Shown one piece after another: positions 1 through 9,424 of a stretch of DNA of 64,000 nucleotides (positions are counted from its first letter, which is position 1; each line of letters starts with the position of its first letter). The stretch lies in NCBI GenBank assembly GCA_030729045.1, contig JANQYF010000022.1:1-64000 (forward strand), written 5' to 3'. Below the pieces are notes generated by a model. The model searched no databases. It had not been told where the DNA came from and was given only the letters and a program-made list of their open reading frames with translations. A program made the translations under genes and the position numbers. The DNA is from Ilumatobacteraceae bacterium. Its GTDB lineage: Bacteria > Actinomycetota > Acidimicrobiia > Acidimicrobiales > Ilumatobacteraceae.

Positions 1-909
1 AATGTTGCGTGGTGGAGGAAAGTATTCATCTTCTTCAGTGACAAAGATTTCCTCGACTCCTTCTTTTGGCGCAAGAAATTCAAGAACGCCTTGTACTAGT
101 TCTTCTGGTGCAGATGCACCAGCAGTAACACCGACAGTTCCGTACAAGTCGTTCGGTAGTTCTTCGAATGAGTTGACCCGAAATACTTGAGTGCAACCTG
201 CTTCGATTGCTAAACGTTCGAGGGCTCGAGTATTTGAACTATTTGAAGAACCGATTATGACAAACGCATCGACTGTACTTGCAATCGATATAAGAGCTGT
301 TTGTCTATTTGTTGTAGCGAAACACAAATCACTTTTGCCTGGCGTCCATACGTCGGGGAATCTCTCACGTACGTGAACGGCAATCTCATTCCATTCTCTA
401 TGAGACAGAGTCGTCTGCGCAAGCATTGCAACATTGGAATCAAAGTGGGGAAGTGCTTCAACTTCTTCCAAAGACTCAACCCTAGAAATTGATGCTGGTG
501 CCACCGCCATCGTGCCGACAGCTTCTTCATGTCCTTCATGTCCGATGTACACAATGTGGTAGCCCTTGGCTGCACGAGTCTTTACTTCATGATGCACTTT
601 CGTTACAAGAGGGCATACTGCGTCCACCACGTAACTTCCTCTGGATCGAGCAGCGGCAACTATCTCTGGGGCAGAACCATGGGCCGACAGCATGATTGGC
701 GCCCCGACAGGAACTTCGTCGATGGAGTCAACAAAGACAACTCCCTGGGCGATGAAACGGTCGACCACGATCTTGTTGTGAACGATTTCGTGGTAGCAGT
801 ACACGGGCTCATCAAACGAGCGCACCATCCATGCGAGAGCCTTGATGGCCATTTCGACACCAGCGCAGAAACCTCTGGGTGAGGCGAGAAGTACCTTGTT
901 GACGGCCAT
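1..909 (-). CDS. ispH: 4-hydroxy-3-methylbut-2-enyl diphosphate reductase (3' end runs off the window)
   Basis: Reverse-strand reading from ATG at 909 gives MAVNKVLLASPRGFCAGVEMAIKALAWMV...VYCYHEIVHNKIVVDRF, typical of IspH; no stop before the window edge, so absent from the ORF track. Confidence 0.93.
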   Translation of the reverse strand, partial: MAVNKVLLASPRGFCAGVEMAIKALAWMVRSFDEPVYCYHEIVHNKIVVDRFIAQGVVFVDSIDEVPVGAPIMLSAHGSAPEIVAAARSRGSYVVDAVCPLVTKVHHEVKTRAAKGYHIVYIGHEGHEEAVGTMAVAPASISRVESLEEVEALPHFDSNVAMLAQTTLSHREWNEIAVHVRERFPDVWTPGKSDLCFATTNRQTALISIASTVDAFVIIGSSNSSNTRALERLAIEAGCTQVFRVNSFEELPNDLYGTVGVTAGASAPEELVQGVLEFLAPKEGVEEIFVTEEDEYFPPPRNI

Positions 910-955
910 ATAACCTCTTCAGACTACCGAGAGTGCTCAGCGGTAGCCTGCAGGG

Positions 956-2398
956 GTGAATTCGACCACCGACTCTCTACCGCAGATAGCTGCGATTGAC
1001 CGTTCTTCAGCGGCATTTCGGGTCGGTCTGCTGGTTGGAGACCGAGTCATGTCGGTGAACGGGGTGGTTCCCCGCGACATTCTTGAGTGGCAGCGGTTAG
1101 TTGAGTCTGACGAGGTTGATATTTGTGTTCTTCGTGGTCGCGAGACGCTTGAATTCGATCTGGCGCGACAGCCGGGAGAACCGTTGGGGGTTTCCATCTC
1201 CAGCGCTGTGTTTGATCGAATTCATACGTGCGACAACCATTGTGAGTTCTGCTTCATCTATCAATTGCCCAAAGGCATGCGCCGCAGTTTGTATATGAAG
1301 GATGATGACTACCGACTCAGTTTCTTGTTCGGGAACTTCACCACCATGACCCGTTTCACTGAGGCAGATCTAGAACGCGTGATCGACGAGCGTTTGTCAC
1401 CTCTCTATGTGAGTATCCATTCGCCTGAGCCCCATGTTCGCTCTGATATGTTGCGTAATGTTCGCGGCGGGTTCAGTCTTCGATGGATGAAGGTGTTGCT
1501 TGATAACGACATTGAAATTCGCGCACAAATAGTTCTTTGCCCCGGGGTTAACGATGGAGATGTTCTCGAGTCGACTCTCGCAGGCCTTTTAGAGCAGTAC
1601 CCAACTCTCGAATCAATCGCCATAGTGCCGCTCGGACTGTCTCGTTTCAATACCGAGGACCGCATGCGGGTTCACACTCAATCAGAAGCAGCTCAAGTTA
1701 TAGAGACTGTTACTAAATGGCAAGCCCGCTACGTTCGTGCTATCGGTTGTCAACCCATTCACCTAGCCGATGAGTTCTTCTTGGTGGCGCAAGCGGCTGT
1801 TCCTGAGTCGTCACATTACGGAGAATTTCCCATGTTGGAAGATGGGGTAGGGCTCGTTCGGTCCTTTCTGGATGCTTTTGCTGGAACTGGTCCCGACTTG
1901 ATGGGTAAACAATCTGGTTTCTTTGCCTCCGTTGATGTGCCTTCACCCACTGACTATGTGCGAGTGATTAATCCAGCAGCAGATACCGGATTGCGATCAT
2001 CTGCTTCTGTTCCTGTTTCCCTGAGAGCCAGAAAGCCAACAGCTAACAAGCCCATAGCCGTTGTTACTGGTTCGTATGGGGCAACTGTTATGCGTACCGC
2101 ACTTGCTGAACAGAACTTCAATGATGTCGTGGTTCTTGAAGTGAAGAATCAATACTTTGGTGGCAATACTGCTGTGGCCGGACTAATGACCTTCGAAGAT
2201 ATTCAAAGTGTTCTGGAAAAGGACAACGGCGCTCATGTGTACTTATTGCCTGATGTGTGCCTTAATGACGGCGTTTTCTTAGACGGTGGGTCTTTAGAAG
2301 ATTTACAAAGTCAGTTCGACATTGAAGTTCTACCAACTAGTGGAAGTTCACTACGAGATCGGCTTGAATCAGCCAAAAGAGAGGTTTCTCATGTCTGA
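956..2398 (+). CDS. DUF512-family protein with N-terminal PDZ-like region and radical-SAM-like CxxxCxxC motif
   Basis: ORF 480 aa; CDNHCEFCFIYQLPKGMRRSLYMKDDDYRLSFLFGNFTTMTR is typical of DUF512 proteins; GTG start. Confidence 0.85.
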   Translation: MNSTTDSLPQIAAIDRSSAAFRVGLLVGDRVMSVNGVVPRDILEWQRLVESDEVDICVLRGRETLEFDLARQPGEPLGVSISSAVFDRIHTCDNHCEFCFIYQLPKGMRRSLYMKDDDYRLSFLFGNFTTMTRFTEADLERVIDERLSPLYVSIHSPEPHVRSDMLRNVRGGFSLRWMKVLLDNDIEIRAQIVLCPGVNDGDVLESTLAGLLEQYPTLESIAIVPLGLSRFNTEDRMRVHTQSEAAQVIETVTKWQARYVRAIGCQPIHLADEFFLVAQAAVPESSHYGEFPMLEDGVGLVRSFLDAFAGTGPDLMGKQSGFFASVDVPSPTDYVRVINPAADTGLRSSASVPVSLRARKPTANKPIAVVTGSYGATVMRTALAEQNFNDVVVLEVKNQYFGGNTAVAGLMTFEDIQSVLEKDNGAHVYLLPDVCLNDGVFLDGGSLEDLQSQFDIEVLPTSGSSLRDRLESAKREVSHV

Positions 2399-3716
2399 CG
2401 AAGAGAAAGTCATATTTCCTACAGTTGTAATTGTTGGTCGTCCCAATGTTGGCAAAAGCACTTGGTTTAACCGTGTCATTGGTGAACAGGCGGCAATTGT
2501 TGAAGACCGCCCCGGAATCACTCGCGACAGACATCCGCGTATGGCCTCATGGCTTGGTATTGAATTTTGGATTGTTGATACCGGTGGTTGGATGCCAAGC
2601 GGTACCGAACTAGATGACAAAGTAAGTCGCCAAGTTGAGGAGGCTGTTCGTGAAGCCGACCTGGTCATCTTCATGGTTGATGCATCTGTCGGGGTAACTG
2701 ACGATGACGAGCATATTTCGCAATGGTTGCGCAAAACTGGCGTTCCGGTTCTGCTCGCTGCCAACAAGTCAGACAACGATCGTCGCGAACAAGAGAAGTG
2801 GATCTTCATGTCACTTGGTTTTGGCGAGCCGATGGCAGTGTCTGCACTCCATGGTCGTCGCTCCGGTGATTTCCTTGACGAAGTCGTAGCCCGCATACCT
2901 CATGTTGAACTTCCAGTTCGTGAACTAGATGCAATCAAACCAGATGGAGTTCCTCGTGTTGCACTCGTCGGACGCCCAAATGTTGGCAAGAGCACCCTGT
3001 TCAACCGCTTGGTCGGCGAGGAACGCTCTGTAGTTCACGACATGCCTGGTACCACGCGTGATGCAGTAGACACCCTTGTAGAAACGCCAGATGGTCCGTT
3101 GGTCTTTATCGATACTGCCGGAATGCGTAAGCGAAGCAAGATTGACGAATCAACTGAGTTCTATTCGCTTGTGCGAGCCCTGAAGGCAATTGATGAGGCC
3201 GATATTGCAATTCTTATCATTGACGCGACAGTTGGCGTAACGAGTCAAGATCAACGGTTAGCAGAACGAATTGACGTCGCTGGTTGCCCGATTCTTATTG
3301 TGCTGAACAAATGGGAACTTCTTGATTCAGAGAATCGTCGACAAGTCGAACTTGATCTTGCACGCATGTTGTACTTCATTGATGATGCGCCTGTGTTGAA
3401 GTTGTCGGCTCTCACCGGCATGGGCGTGCATAAATTGCGCCCTGTTCTGCAGGACGCCATCGAGCAGTACCACCGCAAGATTCCAACCCGAGATGTGAAC
3501 AGAGTGATTTCAGCGGCTCAACAGAAGTCACCAGCGGCCGGTGGCGCAAGGGTGTTGTTTGCTGTTCAGGGCGCAAACGACCCACCGACATTCACATTGT
3601 TTGTGAATCGTGAATTGTCAGCCCCTTATATTCGCTACTTAGAGCGTTCTATTCGTGAAGCGTTTGAGTTTGGCTCGACACCACTCAAACTTCGAGTGCG
3701 GAAAAAGGGCGATTAG
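2391..3716 (+). CDS. der: Ribosome biogenesis GTPase Der (EngA)
   Basis: Two tandem G domains, each with GRPNVGKST; KH-like C-terminus. ATG at 2391 preferred over 2322, which overlaps the upstream gene. Confidence 0.96.
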   Translation: MSDEEKVIFPTVVIVGRPNVGKSTWFNRVIGEQAAIVEDRPGITRDRHPRMASWLGIEFWIVDTGGWMPSGTELDDKVSRQVEEAVREADLVIFMVDASVGVTDDDEHISQWLRKTGVPVLLAANKSDNDRREQEKWIFMSLGFGEPMAVSALHGRRSGDFLDEVVARIPHVELPVRELDAIKPDGVPRVALVGRPNVGKSTLFNRLVGEERSVVHDMPGTTRDAVDTLVETPDGPLVFIDTAGMRKRSKIDESTEFYSLVRALKAIDEADIAILIIDATVGVTSQDQRLAERIDVAGCPILIVLNKWELLDSENRRQVELDLARMLYFIDDAPVLKLSALTGMGVHKLRPVLQDAIEQYHRKIPTRDVNRVISAAQQKSPAAGGARVLFAVQGANDPPTFTLFVNRELSAPYIRYLERSIREAFEFGSTPLKLRVRKKGD

Positions 3717-3718
3717 AT

Positions 3719-3961
3719 ATGCCGTGGTGTGAGCCATGTGCAAAGTATTTTGCACCGTCAGCATTATCTCTCGATGGTGAATGTCCCGAATGTCGGTCCG
3801 CTGTCGACAACGTGTCTGCATCGGGTCGCATCAAAGCTGACACACTTGACTTGAAGAAACTCGCTGGCATAGACGGTGAGAAAACTCCGTGGCATTTCAA
3901 ATTGCTTGTTGGGCTGCTATGTCTGTACTTGGGTTGGCGAGTAATTCAGATCTTTGTATAG
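3719..3961 (+). CDS. Small protein with CxxC...CxxC zinc-ribbon-like N-terminus and one C-terminal TM segment
   Basis: MPWCEPCAKYF...GECPECRS then FKLLVGLLCLYLGWRVIQIFV; starts 2 nt after the der stop. Confidence 0.7.
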   Translation: MPWCEPCAKYFAPSALSLDGECPECRSAVDNVSASGRIKADTLDLKKLAGIDGEKTPWHFKLLVGLLCLYLGWRVIQIFV

Positions 3962-3999
3962 ACATCAAGTCAGGCTCACCGATAGAGTCATACACCATT

Positions 4000-4076
4000 C
4001 GGGCTGTAGCGCAGCTTGGTAGCGCGCTTGTCTGGGGGACAAGAGGTCGTGGGTTCAAATCCCGCCAGCCCGACCA
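4000..4076 (+). tRNA. tRNA-Pro (anticodon GGG), CCA encoded
   Basis: CGGGCTG/CAGCCCG acceptor stem, CTTGT-CTGGGGG-ACAAG anticodon arm, GGTTCAAATCC T-arm, terminal ACCA. Confidence 0.93.
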
Positions 4077-4122
4077 ATGAAATCGTCGCCCGTACTGGGT
4101 GGGAGAGAAGAGTTATTGCAAG

Positions 4123-4842
4123 ATGTGTGGTCGTTTTGTGGGAGCTTTCAGTGCTGAACTATTGATGGCTGAAATGTCGGAGGCTTTGTCAGAGGCGACA
4201 ATGACGATGTCGTTTGATGAAGCCAGTTTGTTTGCACCGAACTACAACACAGCACCAACTCACAATGTGCCTATTCTTCGTAACGAGGAGTCGAACGTCG
4301 TTGTTGATTCCATGCAGTGGGGACTCGTTCCGTCCTGGTCCAAAGATCCAAGTGTTGGTTCAAAACTCATCAATGCTCGGTCTGAGACAATTACCGAGAA
4401 GCCTTCGTTTCGACAATCTGTACCAAGTAGGCGCTGCATCATTCCGATGAGTGGGTTTTATGAATGGGATAGGGCTGACCCGAAACGAAAAGTTCCGTAT
4501 TTTGTCACTCGCGAAGATGGTCGTCTCATGTTGGTGGCCGGAATTTGGACTGCATCGCCTGCACTTGAAGGCCGACACACATTTTCTTTGATTACCCGCG
4601 AGAGCATCGATGACCTTTCGCATATTCACAGCCGAAGTCCCGTTGAACTACATGCTGATGATGCTCTGGAATGGATGTGCAACCCAGTGCCTCCGCTTGA
4701 ACTGTTTGCACCGGAGCATCAGCCGCGATTCGCTGCAAGAAAAGTGTCTACTTTGGTGAACAGCGTGAAGAACAACTACGAAGCTTTGCTGGATGAATAT
4801 GTAGAAATCACCCAGAAAAGCGACCCTGACACTCTGTTCTAG
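4123..4842 (+). CDS. SRAP (HMCES/YedK-like) SOS response-associated protein
   Basis: MCGRFV...NYNTAPTHNVPI...MQWGLVPSWSKDP...NARSETI...RCIIPMSGFYEW; catalytic Cys must be residue 2, so start is 4123 rather than 4099. Confidence 0.92.
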   Translation: MCGRFVGAFSAELLMAEMSEALSEATMTMSFDEASLFAPNYNTAPTHNVPILRNEESNVVVDSMQWGLVPSWSKDPSVGSKLINARSETITEKPSFRQSVPSRRCIIPMSGFYEWDRADPKRKVPYFVTREDGRLMLVAGIWTASPALEGRHTFSLITRESIDDLSHIHSRSPVELHADDALEWMCNPVPPLELFAPEHQPRFAARKVSTLVNSVKNNYEALLDEYVEITQKSDPDTLF

Positions 4843-5240
4843 AAACGAGCCAATTCGCCCATCAGTTTTTCGGCTTGCGCCTCCAACACACTGCGCTCGA
4901 CATTTGCAGCGGCGTTCGCGAAATTCAGTTCGCTCATTGTGTTTGTTGGAATCAGATGGATATGGCAATGATTGATTTCGTATCCAGCGATAATCAGCCC
5001 GACTCTTGTACACGGAAACGCCCTTGATATCGCAATTGATATTCGATGCGATACGGAGAACATATGAGCAGAGAGTTCTGGACTCATGTCTATCCAATGG
5101 TCAACTTCTTCGATGGGAACAACTAGAACATGACCATTGGCGAGCGGGTTTATGCTCAAGAACGCGACACACAGCGAATCGCGGTAGACGAAGGTTCCGG
5201 GAATCTGACCTTCAATTATCCGCGTGAAAATAGTTGTCAT
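4839..5240 (-). CDS. HIT family protein
   Basis: FTRIIEGQIPGTFVYRDSLCVAFLSINPLANGHVLVVP...HCHIHLIP. Confidence 0.9.
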   Translation of the reverse strand: MTTIFTRIIEGQIPGTFVYRDSLCVAFLSINPLANGHVLVVPIEEVDHWIDMSPELSAHMFSVSHRISIAISRAFPCTRVGLIIAGYEINHCHIHLIPTNTMSELNFANAAANVERSVLEAQAEKLMGELARF

Positions 5241-6049
5241 CCGGTGTATCCACCTGACACATTGAAAACATCGCCTGTGCAGTACTCCGACTCTGGCCCG
5301 GACAAGAACCGGATCATGTCTGCTAATTCATTAGGCTCGCCGAGGCGACCTTTCCCAATTCTCATAGTGATTCCAGCCATCATGGTTTCACTAAATGGCG
5401 TTAGTAGAGGCGTGCGAATGTAGCCAGGGCAGATTGCATTGACATTTATGCCTAAAGGCGCCACTTCAGCCGCCACTGCTTTTGTGAGCGTGATGATTCC
5501 GGCTTTTGCAACAGAGTAGTGGGGTGCGCCAGCAGCAGGATAAAGCCCAAGTACTGACGAGATGTTGATGATGCGACCTGACCGCTGAGGTTGCATATGC
5601 GTAAGGGCTGCACGGCACCCGTAGAACGCACCGTACAGATGAACCTTTATCATCCTGTCCCAATTTTCGTCGGTCAGATCACGTAGATAGTTCATTGGAT
5701 TCATCTGATCAATTTCGCCGGCCATTCTCTTCGTTACATTTTCAATCATCAAGTCTGTCTTTGAAGCAGTGTCTTGGGGCGCGATGCCAGCGTTGTTGAC
5801 CATGATGTCAAGTCGGCCCAATTTCTTGACACAGTCATCGACGGCAGAGGAGAAGGTTTGCGAATCAGTTACGTCGAATGCATATGCGATGCCGCCAACT
5901 TCGTTCGCGACTTTTTCAGCCGCGTTGAGGTCTAAGTCGTTAACAGCAACCAAAACTCCATCAGCAGCAAGTCGGCGGGCGGCTGCTGCTCCGAGGCCGG
6001 AACCTCCACCGGTGATGAAGGCAACTTGGTTTTCGAGGGCAGGTTTCAT
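5237..6049 (-). CDS. SDR family oxidoreductase
   Basis: TGGGSGLGAAAARRLA, NNAG, YSVAK and PGYIRTPL motifs. Confidence 0.9.
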   Translation of the reverse strand: MKPALENQVAFITGGGSGLGAAAARRLAADGVLVAVNDLDLNAAEKVANEVGGIAYAFDVTDSQTFSSAVDDCVKKLGRLDIMVNNAGIAPQDTASKTDLMIENVTKRMAGEIDQMNPMNYLRDLTDENWDRMIKVHLYGAFYGCRAALTHMQPQRSGRIINISSVLGLYPAAGAPHYSVAKAGIITLTKAVAAEVAPLGINVNAICPGYIRTPLLTPFSETMMAGITMRIGKGRLGEPNELADMIRFLSGPESEYCTGDVFNVSGGYTG

Positions 6050-6106
6050 ATCTGCAGACTATGCCGATGCTCAATGTGGAAAGGTCACTGGGGCTACCAT
6101 CTGTCT

Positions 6107-6670
6107 GTGAGTATTCGTGAAAATCTGACCATTCCGAATGTGCTGTCTCTGCTGCGTCTTGCCATGTTGCCTACGTTTGTCAGTTTGTTTGCCGATGGAC
6201 GGGTAGTTGCCGGCAGTTGGTTTTTCGGGCTTCTTGCATCCACGGATTGGATTGATGGCTACATTGCTCGACGTTTCAATCAGGTGAGCGAACTGGGAAA
6301 GATTCTTGACCCCATTGCCGATCGCACAGTGTTCTTTGTCGGAATTGGTGCTGCTTTGTACTACGACTACCTGCCAATGTGGTTCGGGATCGTCATACTC
6401 ATTCGGGAGGTCTCTATTGCCGTTCTTATGGTTGTAGCCACAGCCATGGGTATGGAGCGTTTCCCTGTAACTCGTCTCGGTAAGTGGGCGACATTCGCTC
6501 TGATGGCGGCTGTTCCCTGGATCACACTCGGGTCGGCCGGAGGTGCCTGGACTGTGTTCACCTACATGGGGTGGGCAGTCGGTATCCCAGGTGTCTTTGT
6601 TTCGTATAAATCGTTCTTCGAGTATCTGCCGACGGTGAGGAGTCACTTGGCGTCGGGACGAAGGTCATAG
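6107..6670 (+). CDS. CDP-alcohol phosphatidyltransferase (PgsA-like)
   Basis: DWIDGYIARRFNQVSELGKILDPIADR matches the CDP-OH-P motif DG..AR.....G..LD...D. GTG at 6107 is preceded by TACCAT at 6-nt spacing. Confidence 0.88.
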   Translation: MSIRENLTIPNVLSLLRLAMLPTFVSLFADGRVVAGSWFFGLLASTDWIDGYIARRFNQVSELGKILDPIADRTVFFVGIGAALYYDYLPMWFGIVILIREVSIAVLMVVATAMGMERFPVTRLGKWATFALMAAVPWITLGSAGGAWTVFTYMGWAVGIPGVFVSYKSFFEYLPTVRSHLASGRRS

Positions 6671-6687
6671 AGAGTACCGTTAGTGAA

Positions 6688-7065
6688 GTGACAGTTCCTT
6701 CCCAACTCCGATATTCAAAAGATCACGAATGGGTGCAAATCGACGGCTCTCGGGCCAGGGTTGGCATCACTGACTATGCACAAGATGCATTGGGAGACAT
6801 CGTGTTCATTCAACTTCCTGACGTCGGCTCCGTCATAACTCTGCATGATGGGCTTGGTGAGATTGAAAGCACAAAGAGTGTCAATGATGTTTATGCCCCA
6901 GTTGCCGGAACAGTGGTTGCAGTTAATGAGGCACTGATTGCAACTCCGGAACTTCTTAATACTGATCCATATGTATCGGGCTGGATCTGCGACATCGAGG
7001 TGTCAGAAATCAACGAAGCTGAGTTGATGAGTGCGGAGCAGTACTCGGCGCTCATTGGGGCGTAG
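6688..7065 (+). CDS. gcvH: Glycine cleavage system H protein
   Basis: YSKDHEWVQ...GITDYAQDALGDIVFIQLPDVG...ESTKSVNDVYAPVAG. Confidence 0.96.
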   Translation: MTVPSQLRYSKDHEWVQIDGSRARVGITDYAQDALGDIVFIQLPDVGSVITLHDGLGEIESTKSVNDVYAPVAGTVVAVNEALIATPELLNTDPYVSGWICDIEVSEINEAELMSAEQYSALIGA

Positions 7066-7077
7066 TAGTTAATAGTT

Positions 7078-7569
7078 ATGTCGTACGTGTTTTGTAACCA
7101 GTGTGGTCATAGGAATCCTCCTCTATCGGCTTTTTGCTCTGCGTGCGGAACGGTTTTAGACATTGTCTCTGATCACACGATTACTTTGGCAAAGACAGAC
7201 TCGCTACAAGATGCACCTGGCCCTGAGGATGATGTTCAGGTTTCTTTGACAAACATTTCCCGTGGAACAGCAATTTTGGTGCTTCGAGGCGGTGAAGGGG
7301 AGGGTGATCACTATGTTCTGTCCTCGCCATTAACAAACATTGGTCGTCACGCTGACTCCGATATTTCACTAGACGACATCACTGTGTCTCGTCGTCATTG
7401 TGAAATCACATCAGAGAACAGTCGATTCATAGTTCGTGATGTCGGATCTTTGAACGGAACCTACGTCAACCAAAAAAGAGTTGACGTGATTGAACTGACG
7501 CAAGGTGATGAACTGCAAATTGGAAAGTTTCATTTGGTTTTCTTAGAGAGGCCGGATGAGAAATCATGA
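7078..7569 (+). CDS. FHA domain protein with N-terminal zinc ribbon (GarA/OdhI-like position)
   Basis: CNQCGHRNPPLSAFCSACG then IGRHADSDISLDDITVSRRHCEI...VRDVGSLNGTYVN. Confidence 0.9.
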   Translation: MSYVFCNQCGHRNPPLSAFCSACGTVLDIVSDHTITLAKTDSLQDAPGPEDDVQVSLTNISRGTAILVLRGGEGEGDHYVLSSPLTNIGRHADSDISLDDITVSRRHCEITSENSRFIVRDVGSLNGTYVNQKRVDVIELTQGDELQIGKFHLVFLERPDEKS

Positions 7570-8381
7570 GTGATCGTGACTATCTCTCAATCGGAGAAGT
7601 GCTAGCGCAACTGCTAGAAGAGTTTCCAGACGTCACTATTTCTAAGATTCGTTTTCTGGAGAGTCAAGGCTTAATCGTTCCCGAGAGAACTCCTTCTGGC
7701 TACAGGAAATTCACTTCTGCTGAAGTCGAACGTCTTCGCTTTATTCTTCAAGAGCAGAAGAATAACTACCTTCCATTGCGCGTGATCAAAGGCAAGCTCG
7801 AAGATGAAAGTCAAGACATCAGTCGCGACTTGGACAACATCAGCGAATTAGTTTCGACATCGGGTCATCCTGCAGCACGTGCTGCAATGCCGCGCCCCGC
7901 TGCTGTCGAGCAATCACCTCAACTGGAACAAGACCCCATCGTGCCAGCGTCTGTTAAACGTCAACAAAGAAAAGTTGCCCTGCAACACGCCGACAAGACG
8001 GAATCAATTCCGCGAGATCAACTTCTTGAACAAGTTCATATTGATTCGACATTTCTTAAAGATTTAGAGGCAGCTGGTCTCGTAAGTGGCCATGACGTTG
8101 GTGACACGACCTTCTTTGATACACACTCAGCCTCCATTGCCCGCACAGCCGGTCGATTCCAGGAAATGGGTATTGATATTCGTCACTTGCGTGCTTGGAA
8201 ATCCTCTGCTGATAGGGAACTTAGTTTGTTTGAGCAAAGAATCCTTCCCCTCTTGCGACAAAGAAACCCAGCCTCGCGTGATGAAGCTCTCGAAATGCTC
8301 GCTGAGTTCATGGAGCTGGGCGGCGAGTTGCGTAACTCGTTGTTGATGCGAGATATCGCTCGGTTGACGGAACAGAAGTAA
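7566..8381 (+). CDS. MerR family transcriptional regulator (FtsR/Rv1828-like)
   Basis: SIGEVLAQLLEEFPDVTISKIRFLESQGLIVPERTPSGYRKFTSAEVERLRFILQEQ. Confidence 0.9.
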   Translation: MSDRDYLSIGEVLAQLLEEFPDVTISKIRFLESQGLIVPERTPSGYRKFTSAEVERLRFILQEQKNNYLPLRVIKGKLEDESQDISRDLDNISELVSTSGHPAARAAMPRPAAVEQSPQLEQDPIVPASVKRQQRKVALQHADKTESIPRDQLLEQVHIDSTFLKDLEAAGLVSGHDVGDTTFFDTHSASIARTAGRFQEMGIDIRHLRAWKSSADRELSLFEQRILPLLRQRNPASRDEALEMLAEFMELGGELRNSLLMRDIARLTEQK

Positions 8382-8383
8382 TC

Positions 8384-8875
8384 ATGAAATCTCTCTCTGT
8401 ACGTGGAGTACGCATAGATCGAATGTCAAACACGCCTGTAGTTACTTTGCGTGAAGAAGACGCACCGCGTCGGCAATTTGAGATCTTCATCGGGGCGCCA
8501 GAGGCAGCAGCTATCAAAACTGCGCTTGACGCCGAACAAACGCCTCGTCCGCTGACACATGACTTGTTTGTGCTTGCACTCGAGCGGGTATCGGTCTCAG
8601 TCAGTCGAGTTGTGCTGACCCATGTTTCTAATGGCACGTACTATGCCGATTTGGTCCTAACGCCAGATGGTGGGCCAGAAGTAACAGTCTCAAGTAGGCC
8701 GTCAGATGCTCTAGCCATTGCCCTGCGGGCCTCGTGCCCAATCTTTGTCCTCGACGACCTCATTGATTTGGTGGGCGAAGTTATCGAAGAGGATGAATCC
8801 CGCACGGACACAGGAATTATCGACGAATTTAGGGATTTCATCGAAAACATCTCCCCAGAAGATTTCGATACCTGA
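8384..8875 (+). CDS. Bifunctional nuclease family (DUF151) protein
   Basis: FEIFIGAPEAAAIKTALDAEQTPRPLTHDLF...VSSRPSDALAIALRASCPIFV. Confidence 0.92.
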   Translation: MKSLSVRGVRIDRMSNTPVVTLREEDAPRRQFEIFIGAPEAAAIKTALDAEQTPRPLTHDLFVLALERVSVSVSRVVLTHVSNGTYYADLVLTPDGGPEVTVSSRPSDALAIALRASCPIFVLDDLIDLVGEVIEEDESRTDTGIIDEFRDFIENISPEDFDT

Positions 8876-8969
8876 CATCTTGACGAGAGAGCCGTTTCGG
8901 CCGTAGCGTCTTACACCCGCGTAGTTTCCATTTCGGAGCGAAACTAGCGCCAAGCGAATCGGTACTTCA

Positions 8970-9422
8970 ATGACTCAAACTTTCAGTGGAACGCAGGCGG
9001 CAGACGTTGTAGGAATTACCTACCGTCGTCTTGACTACTGGGCACGAACTGACCTCGTGCGTCCGTCTGGAACAGATGCTGCAGGAAGTGGAAGTCGTCG
9101 TCGCTACACCTATCGCGATCTTCTTGAGTTACGAATCATCAAACAGTTACTGGATGCCGGAATCCGTTTGGAATCCATTCGCGATGTTTTTGCGTATTTG
9201 CGCGACCACATCGAGACTGATATCTCTGCAGCGCATTTGGTGATCGACGGATCGTCCGTGGTGTTGTGCAATGGCGATGAGCTGATAGACGTATTGCGTC
9301 ACGGTCAAGGTGTCTTGAATATCCTTCCCATGGATTCAGTTCGTGAGCAAGTTGATAAACAGATTGTGTTGCTTCACCCAATCGATGATTCGATTGATGA
9401 TGAAATTTCGCGGGCAGTGTAA
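8970..9422 (+). CDS. MerR family transcriptional regulator (Rv1830-like position)
   Basis: FSGTQAADVVGITYRRLDYWARTDLVRPS...YTYRDLLELRIIKQLLDAGI. Confidence 0.88.
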   Translation: MTQTFSGTQAADVVGITYRRLDYWARTDLVRPSGTDAAGSGSRRRYTYRDLLELRIIKQLLDAGIRLESIRDVFAYLRDHIETDISAAHLVIDGSSVVLCNGDELIDVLRHGQGVLNILPMDSVREQVDKQIVLLHPIDDSIDDEISRAV

Positions 9423-9424
9423 AG

